DNA from: Lachnospiraceae bacterium UBA3772
Lineage (GTDB): Bacteria > Bacillota > Clostridia > Lachnospirales > Lachnospiraceae
Direction: 5' to 3'
NCBI GenBank assembly: GCA_002371025.1
Contig: DFFQ01000174.1
Location: 1-12,003, forward strand
DNA length: 12,003 nt
Shown here: in pieces, positions 7,428 through 12,003 of the stretch
Layout of the letters: every line of letters begins with the position of its first letter
Position numbering within the stretch: position 1 is the first letter of the stretch
Notes under the pieces: model-generated
Database searches by the model: none
The model's input: the letters and a program-made list of their open reading frames with translations, nothing else
Told to the model about the DNA's origin: nothing
Position numbers and translations under genes: made by a program

Positions 7428-8078
7428 ATGGATAATTTAGAGAAAGTTGAAAGATTAAGAGAAAAAGCAGATGTAACTTATGATGAGGCTAAAAGAGCCT
7501 TAGAAGCCTGCAACTGGGATATGCTGGATGCAATGATCTACCTTGAGGCTCTTGGTAAGGTTAAGAAGACATCTGACTTCGGGGTTTATTCATCAAAGGT
7601 TGAAGAAGAAAAGCTTTATGATGTAGAAAAGACTATCAAGGAAGAAGAAAGAAAAAATAAGGAAGAAAACTTTAAGAATAAGTTTAAGAAGGGATTCGAT
7701 AAATTCATTAAGGTCTGCAAAGAGAATCATTTCATAGTTAAGCATGAGGATAAGAAGATAATCGACCTTCCTTTAGGAATTGCACTTATTATCTTTTTAC
7801 TTGGATGGCATGTATTGCTCATTGTAATGCTTATTTCACTTTTCTTTGAGGTTAGATACGAGCTCGAAGGCAAAAATGATTTAAAGACTGTTAACAGTGC
7901 CATGAATAAGGTGGCTGATACAGCTGATAAATTAAAGAAAGAATTTGAAGACAAGGTTGAAGAAGAAAAGGCAAAGAATAAGGCTGAAGAAGAAAAGGTA
8001 AAGAATAAGGCTGAGAATGTGAAAGATAACGAGTCACAGACTAATTCAGAGGATAAGGAAGATAAGAAAGAGCTTTAA
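7428..8078 (+). CDS. UBA-like/DUF4342 membrane protein, first gene of a two-component operon
   Basis: The product has 216 residues. Residues 1-45 (including VERLREKADVTYDEAKRAL and WDMLDAMIYLEALGK) form a UBA-like three-helix domain of the kind also found at the N-terminus of EF-Ts and in NAC alpha. A charged, Lys/Glu-rich helix follows (about 57-97). The DUF4342-type core then begins (about 103-149), with IIDLPLG leading into one hydrophobic segment at about 114-140. The tail (about 165-216) is very charged, probably coiled coil, and contains the nonapeptides EEEKAKNKA and EEEKVKNKA in tandem. ATG 7428 is chosen because AAAGGA (7414-7419) lies eight bases upstream; the in-frame ATG at 7419 overlaps that ribosome site. 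The response regulator gene starts 29 bases after the stop, so the three genes probably share one transcript. Function is unknown. A role as a membrane partner of the kinase is only an inference from position; I recall the family occurring beside OmpR-type systems in clostridia. Confidence 0.87.
   Translation: MDNLEKVERLREKADVTYDEAKRALEACNWDMLDAMIYLEALGKVKKTSDFGVYSSKVEEEKLYDVEKTIKEEERKNKEENFKNKFKKGFDKFIKVCKENHFIVKHEDKKIIDLPLGIALIIFLLGWHVLLIVMLISLFFEVRYELEGKNDLKTVNSAMNKVADTADKLKKEFEDKVEEEKAKNKAEEEKVKNKAENVKDNESQTNSEDKEDKKEL
7959..8012 (+). repeat. In-frame 27-bp tandem duplication in the DUF4342 gene
   Basis: Positions 7959-7985 and 7986-8012 are identical except for one C/T difference (7972 against 7999), which changes Ala to Val. 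Each copy encodes nine residues (EEEKAKNKA or EEEKVKNKA). The near identity points to a recent duplication, and the copy number could vary between strains. Confidence 0.93.
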
Positions 8079-8107
8079 TATTTTGATTAATTAAGGAGTT
8101 TAAGATC

Positions 8108-8875
8108 ATGGCAAAAATTCTTATAGTTGAAGATGAAGAGCAGCTTGCTAGATTTGTTGAACTAGAGCTGCTTCATGAAGGATATGAAGTATCAAAAGCA
8201 TTTGACGGAAGAGAAGGCCTTCTTATGGCTGAAAAAGAGAATTTTGATCTTATTCTCCTGGATATCATGCTCCCAGGATTAAATGGACTTGAAGTTCTAA
8301 GAAGATTGCAGATATCAAATCCTACACCAACCATCCTTCTTACAGCAAGAGATGCGGTTATGGATAAAGTATCAGGTCTTGATGCTGGAGCAATCGATTA
8401 TATTACAAAGCCATTTGCTATTGAAGAACTATTAGCAAGAGTAAGAGTTGCTTTAAAGAATCATCCAAATATAAGGGCTGATCAGGCAAATGAAAATGCA
8501 GGTATTATTGGTGGTTCTTCGGATTCTGTTTCTTCTGGTAAAGCAGAAAAAGCTAATGGTAAGCAGTCAGAGGGAGTATACGTCTGGAATAAACTTGTGC
8601 TTGATAATAAGAGACATGAGGTTCATTATGACGGACATCTTATAACACTGACCAATAGAGAATTTCTTATGTTAGAAACCTTGCTTTCTAATATGGATAT
8701 AGTGCTTTCCAGAGATACACTTCTTATGCAGGTCTGCGGTTATGATTATATCGGCGAAACCAATGTGGTGGATGTATATGTCCGTTATCTTAGAAGTAAG
8801 ATTGATGATGTATACGATGTAAAGATGATAAAAACAGTAAGAGGCGTGGGCTACGTGATAAGAAGTGAGGAATAA
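8108..8875 (+). CDS. OmpR/PhoB-family response regulator (DNA-binding)
   Basis: The 255-residue cytosolic protein has an N-terminal receiver domain (about 1-118) with the acidic pair E8/D9, phospho-acceptor D52 (LLDIMLPG), T79 (LLTA) and K101 (ITKPF). A C-terminal winged-helix domain (about 157-253) shows the LTNREFLMLETLL block, the VDVYVRYLRSKID recognition helix and the closing KTVRGVGYVIR wing. This is the standard plan of a phosphorylation-activated transcription factor that binds direct repeats. The linker between the domains (about 119-156) is long and Ser/Asn/Ala/Gly-rich, which is more than many relatives have. AAGGAG (8093-8098) lies nine bases before ATG 8108. The histidine kinase starts 15 bases downstream and is the likely phospho-donor. 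The candidate binding sites at 7319-7350 and 7393-7413 upstream of the operon suggest control of the divergent YfhO-type gene and possibly of its own operon. The signal is unknown. Confidence 0.96.
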   Translation: MAKILIVEDEEQLARFVELELLHEGYEVSKAFDGREGLLMAEKENFDLILLDIMLPGLNGLEVLRRLQISNPTPTILLTARDAVMDKVSGLDAGAIDYITKPFAIEELLARVRVALKNHPNIRADQANENAGIIGGSSDSVSSGKAEKANGKQSEGVYVWNKLVLDNKRHEVHYDGHLITLTNREFLMLETLLSNMDIVLSRDTLLMQVCGYDYIGETNVVDVYVRYLRSKIDDVYDVKMIKTVRGVGYVIRSEE

Positions 8876-8890
8876 GAATAGGAATAAAAT

Positions 8891-10324
8891 ATGTCAAAAA
8901 AAGATTCAGTTACAAAATCAAAACGTATTAATTCCATAGTGCATCGCTTAACATGGCATAATATCGGTTCAAGTATTGGACAATGTTTTGCCATGGATCT
9001 TTTTATGTTCTTTATTCTTGTTATTGGCTGGGCTGCGATGATCGAATATATGAGCTTTGGTTATTTTCTTGATGATAGTAAGCGAAAATTCGTGAGTTTT
9101 AAAAATATCAAAGAAATAAAATATGTGATCATTAAAGATGGAAAAGAAGTACTTTCAGCAGATTTTTATGGACCGCTTTTAGTGATCGGATCTGTAATAG
9201 TAGCATTTTTCTTCTTTGGACTTTTTATGGAACTTCTTTCAATTCGTACTGAAATGAGCCATGTAAGAAAACAGCTGAGGCCGATCAATGATCTTGCTCT
9301 TAAGGCTGATGCTTTATCAAAACTTTCACTGGAAGATATTTACACTGGAAAGATTGATGATATCACTCTTACTGGAGGGGATATAAATGGCGCTGCAAAG
9401 TATGAGGGTAAGAGTGATCAGAATTTTGCAGATACTGCTAAACTCCAGCAGGTTGAAGAAGCTATAGAGCATATCAGCACTGATTCTGTAGGGCATACTA
9501 CAACAGAGGATGGAGATCTTGTATCTCTTGAAGATAATGATCTTAAAGGAATCGAGCAGGCTGTAAATAATCTTCTTATGAGACTTAGAAAATCTTATCA
9601 GCAACAGGCAAGATTTGTAAATGATGCTTCTCACGAACTCCGTACTCCGATTGCTGTAATCCAGGGTTATGCCAATATGCTGGATAGATGGGGAAGAGAT
9701 GACCCTAAAGTACTTGATGAAGCGATAAGTGCCATTTCAAATGAAGCTGATGCTATGAACCGTCTTGTAGAACAGCTGCTTTTCCTTGCAAGAGGAGACA
9801 GTGGTAGGACGACTCTTAAAGTAGAAGATGTAAATCTTAATGAAATGATGAAGGAAATCTATGAAGAATCCTTTATGATCGATGAGAAACATCCTTATAA
9901 ATTTAAGCCTTACATAGATCCTGATAAGAGTAGGGATAAGGCGCAAGATGTGGATTCTGTGATGGACGAAGTAGTTCTTGATCCTCTTTTGGTTTCGGCT
10001 GATCCGGCTCTCCTTAAGCAGGCAGTGAGAATTCTGGTGGATAATGCGGCCAAGTATACTAATGAAAAGGATGAGATAGTTCTTGGAGTTGGAAAAAATG
10101 AAGAGGGAAGTCCTTACTTAATGGTTCAGGATACCGGTATCGGAATGAATAATTCAGATGTAAAGCATATGTTTGAAAGATTCTATCGTTCTGATGAAGT
10201 TAGAAGCTACAAGGGAACAGGTCTTGGACTTTCCATAGCAAAGTGGATAGTTGATAAACATAAAGGCTATTTCGAGATCCTTTCAAGAGAAGGTCTTGGA
10301 ACCAGGATAAGGATAATTCTGTAG
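8891..10324 (+). CDS. Membrane sensor histidine kinase paired with the upstream response regulator
   Basis: The product has 477 residues. Two membrane helices (about 37-59 and 95-117) enclose a short outside loop of about 35 residues, too small for a known folded sensor domain. A HAMP-like helix begins near 118 and its partner lies near 213-236; about 70 acidic, polar residues are inserted between them. The dimerisation domain has SHELRTP with the phospho-accepting H248. The ATPase domain has the N box (N385 in VDNAAKYT), G1 DTGIG (414-418), the F box (F428 in FERFYR) and G2 GTGLGLS (442-448), so it should be active. A second polar insert (about 344-365) precedes the N box. AGGA (8880-8883) lies seven bases upstream of ATG 8891. 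It probably autophosphorylates H248 and passes the phosphate to D52 of the regulator. The small loop suggests sensing of the membrane, a partner protein or an envelope insult rather than a soluble ligand, but this is inference. Confidence 0.95.
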   Translation: MSKKDSVTKSKRINSIVHRLTWHNIGSSIGQCFAMDLFMFFILVIGWAAMIEYMSFGYFLDDSKRKFVSFKNIKEIKYVIIKDGKEVLSADFYGPLLVIGSVIVAFFFFGLFMELLSIRTEMSHVRKQLRPINDLALKADALSKLSLEDIYTGKIDDITLTGGDINGAAKYEGKSDQNFADTAKLQQVEEAIEHISTDSVGHTTTEDGDLVSLEDNDLKGIEQAVNNLLMRLRKSYQQQARFVNDASHELRTPIAVIQGYANMLDRWGRDDPKVLDEAISAISNEADAMNRLVEQLLFLARGDSGRTTLKVEDVNLNEMMKEIYEESFMIDEKHPYKFKPYIDPDKSRDKAQDVDSVMDEVVLDPLLVSADPALLKQAVRILVDNAAKYTNEKDEIVLGVGKNEEGSPYLMVQDTGIGMNNSDVKHMFERFYRSDEVRSYKGTGLGLSIAKWIVDKHKGYFEILSREGLGTRIRIIL

Positions 10325-10385
10325 TTTATCTTAGTGTTTTAATATTCTGTAGTATATCTTAGTGTTTTAATATTTTGTAGTATAT
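10319..10385 (+). repeat. 28-bp tandem repeat (2.4 copies) starting at the histidine kinase stop codon
   Basis: Unit 1 (10319-10346) and unit 2 (10347-10374) differ by one base (TAGTTTATC against TAGTATATC). A partial third copy (10375-10385) follows. Each unit begins CTGTAG or TTGTAG, so the last sense codon and the TAG stop of the kinase lie in the first unit and the duplication leaves the reading frame intact. It sits just before the terminator. Recent duplication by slippage is the likeliest origin; no role is evident. Confidence 0.92.
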
Positions 10386-10415
10386 TTACGTTTCATATAT
10401 CTTGTGTATAAAAAA

Positions 10416-10468
10416 ACTCTCTCCAAAGGGCATGCTTTTTAGCCCGATGGAGGGAGTATTTTTTTTTT
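10416..10468. terminator. Intrinsic terminator, probably bidirectional, after the two-component operon
   Basis: ACTCTCTCCA (10416-10425) pairs with TGGAGGGAGT (10448-10457) with one G-U pair. GGGC (10428-10431) and GCCC (10442-10445) extend the stem inside, leaving a loop of about ten bases. A run of ten T follows (10459-10468) and a run of A precedes it (about 10409-10416). It can end the DUF4342-regulator-kinase transcript and, on the other strand, the dehydratase-type gene whose stop is at 10484. Confidence 0.93.
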
Positions 10469-10483
10469 CCACTGTATTATGGT

Positions 10484-12003
10484 TTATTTGTTTAAGTTTT
10501 TAACAGCTGTTGCCAGCATAAGTTTGATTCGGTTAATCTGGTTTACTTCAGATGCACCTGGGTCAAAGTCGATAGGAGTGATATTTGCTTCAGGATATAC
10601 ATTACGGAGCTTCTTTATTACACCCTTACCGATGATATGATTTGGAAGGCAGGCAAATGGCTGAGCGCAGACTATATTTGGTGTTCCGCTCTTTATCAGT
10701 TCTACCATTTCACCTGTAAGGAACCAGCCTTCACCTGTTTCATTTCCGATGGAAACAATAGGGCGGGCGTATTCAGCGATTGTTTCAATATGCTTTGGAG
10801 CTTCGAAACGCTTACTTTCCTCAAGGGCCTTTCTCATAGGTTTTCTAATCTCTTCAAGTACTTTGATGATACCATTATTTATAACCTTGGATTTCTTTGA
10901 TTTTCCAAGATATTCATATTTATAATTGGCATTGTAGAAGCTGTAGAAGAGGAAATCAAGTAAGTCAGGCATAACAGCCTCAGCACCTTCTTCTTCAAGA
11001 AGTTCTACTAAATGGTTGTTAGCTGAAGGAAGGAACTTAACAAGAATCTCACCTACGATACCAACGCGAGGTTTCTTAACATCTTCATTAAGTGGGATAG
11101 CATCAAATTCTCTTACTATATCGCGGCAGATCTTTGAGAAATTGTGTGAACCTCTCTGAAGATCGCGTATACAGATCTTTTCCCATTTCTTATGGAGTTT
11201 ATTTACTGATCCAGGTACCTTCTCATAAGGACGTGTGTGATATACAACTCTCATAAACAGATCACCGTAAATGACAGCGTGCATAGCACATTTGATTCCC
11301 TTCATATTGTACTTCATACCTGAATTTTTCTCGATACCCTGGGCACTGATGGAGATTACAGGAATCTGCTCATAGCCTGATTTTTCAAGGGCACGACGGA
11401 TGAATCCGATATAGTTTGTGGCACGGCATCCGCCACCTGTCTGAGTTATTGCTACAGCCAGTTTATTTACATCATATTTTCCACTCTGTATAGCTTCCAT
11501 CAGCTGTCCTACAACTATGATAGAAGGGTAGCAGGCGTCATTATTTACATATTTAAGACCAACATTGATAGTTTCTTTCTCGGCATCAGGAAGTATGACA
11601 AAATTCACATGAAGGTGATGCATTGCAGCTTCTAACATCTTGAAATGAATAGGTGACATCTGAGGGCAGAGTACAGTATATTCATCTCTCATGGCTTTTG
11701 TAAATTCTACTTTATTGATAGAAGTTTTTGTCTCAACAGGTTTTATACCTTTCTTATGGCGAAGCTTAACAGCAGCAATAAGAGATCTGATACGGATACG
11801 GGCTGCTCCTAAGTTTGAAACCTCATCAATCTTAAGAACTGTATAGATCTTATTTGCATTTGAAAGAATATCATTTACACAGTCTGTTGTAACAGCGTCA
11901 AGTCCGCAGCCAAATGAGAAGAGCTGGATAAGTTCCAAGTTGTCATTTGCTTTAACGTAACTTGCAGCTTTGTAAAGTCTTGAATGATACATCCACTGGT
12001 CTG
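10484..12003 (-). CDS. 2-hydroxyacyl-CoA dehydratase/activase-type protein, C-terminal part (5' end outside the window)
   Basis: The frame stays open through the right edge. Before the internal ATG at 11992 it still reads D-Q-W, giving DQWMYHSRLYKAA, so this ATG is not the start. About 505 residues are visible. In the HgdC-like giant proteins of anaerobic Firmicutes (about 1400 residues), BcrA/BadF-type ATPase modules come first, then DUF2229 and an HgdB-like dehydratase region; this piece fits that last region. Counting from that internal Met, it has conserved cysteine blocks: FGCG (C29), LCPQMSP (C109), NDACYP (C154), QTGGGCRATNY (C189) and CAQPFACLPNH (C442, C448). Some may hold an iron-sulfur cluster, as in HgdB and HgdC relatives. 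The family's chemistry is ATP-driven electron transfer for radical dehydration of 2-hydroxyacyl-CoA, but for these fused giants the substrate is generally not known, and the ATPase part cannot be checked here. The gene ends 16 bases from the shared terminator. Confidence 0.88.
   Translation of the reverse strand, partial: DQWMYHSRLYKAASYVKANDNLELIQLFSFGCGLDAVTTDCVNDILSNANKIYTVLKIDEVSNLGAARIRIRSLIAAVKLRHKKGIKPVETKTSINKVEFTKAMRDEYTVLCPQMSPIHFKMLEAAMHHLHVNFVILPDAEKETINVGLKYVNNDACYPSIIVVGQLMEAIQSGKYDVNKLAVAITQTGGGCRATNYIGFIRRALEKSGYEQIPVISISAQGIEKNSGMKYNMKGIKCAMHAVIYGDLFMRVVYHTRPYEKVPGSVNKLHKKWEKICIRDLQRGSHNFSKICRDIVREFDAIPLNEDVKKPRVGIVGEILVKFLPSANNHLVELLEEEGAEAVMPDLLDFLFYSFYNANYKYEYLGKSKKSKVINNGIIKVLEEIRKPMRKALEESKRFEAPKHIETIAEYARPIVSIGNETGEGWFLTGEMVELIKSGTPNIVCAQPFACLPNHIIGKGVIKKLRNVYPEANITPIDFDPGASEVNQINRIKLMLATAVKNLNK

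Noticed and set aside
7727..7954. Minus-strand open frame opposite the DUF4342 gene
   Set aside because: The opposite strand encodes the convincing DUF4342 membrane segment; no independent start signal.
9326..9946. Two minus-strand open frames (9326-9634 and 9737-9946) opposite the histidine kinase
   Set aside because: Both are antisense to the kinase domains and have no ribosome site or recognisable motif.
10319..10385. CRISPR array made of the 28-bp repeats
   Set aside because: The units are directly adjacent with no spacers, are not palindromic and overlap a stop codon; this is a plain tandem duplication.
10637..10900. Plus-strand open frame of 87 codons opposite the dehydratase-type gene
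   Set aside because: The opposite strand carries conserved CAQPFACLPNH and GNETGEGWF blocks; this frame is a shadow.
11990..11992. ATG at 11992 as the start of a 502-residue dehydratase protein
   Set aside because: The frame continues upstream to the window edge with family-like residues (DQW) and there is no ribosome site, so it is an internal methionine.

Overview
The window looks like a piece of chromosome from an anaerobic, low-G+C Firmicute, most likely a Lachnospiraceae-type clostridium. The reasons are AT-rich DNA with frequent ATA/AGA codons, AGGAG-type ribosome binding sites, a DUF4342-type gene in front of an OmpR-type two-component pair, and the tail of a large 2-hydroxyacyl-CoA dehydratase/activase-type protein. 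This placement is inferred from gene content, not from any marker gene.

Layout. Positions 1-138 hold a broken piece of a group II intron-type reverse transcriptase, cut by the left edge. A very AT-rich gene for a small zinc-ribbon membrane protein follows (216-1223) and looks like accessory DNA. A complete arginase gene (about 1357-2277, +) runs towards a giant YfhO-family membrane protein gene (2379-7250, -). The two converge on one hairpin with A/T tracts on both sides (2292-2344), which can end transcription in both directions. The YfhO-type gene is read away from a rightward operon of three genes: a UBA-like/DUF4342 membrane protein (7428-8078), an OmpR-family response regulator (8108-8875) and its histidine kinase (8891-10324). 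That operon ends at a hairpin (10416-10468), which it probably shares with the convergent, 5'-truncated dehydratase/activase-type gene (10484-12003, -).

How the genes may work together. The divergent intergenic region 7251-7427 is the most informative non-coding stretch. It carries three 11-bp-phased repeats that sit 12 bp upstream of a -10-like hexamer reading into the YfhO-type gene, the arrangement expected for an OmpR/PhoB-type activator site. A related element lies in inverted orientation just before the DUF4342 gene. The simplest hypothesis is a cell-envelope regulatory module in which the two-component system, with a membrane-anchored UBA-like accessory protein, controls a giant putative glycosyl-transfer protein and perhaps itself. 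The YfhO-type protein is itself unusual. It reads as two tandem full-length YfhO-like units, and the first has lost the first extracytoplasmic loop that carries the acidic GDGFYQ motif in the second.

No tRNA, rRNA, CRISPR array or complete mobile element was seen. No gene-free stretch exceeds 300 bases.
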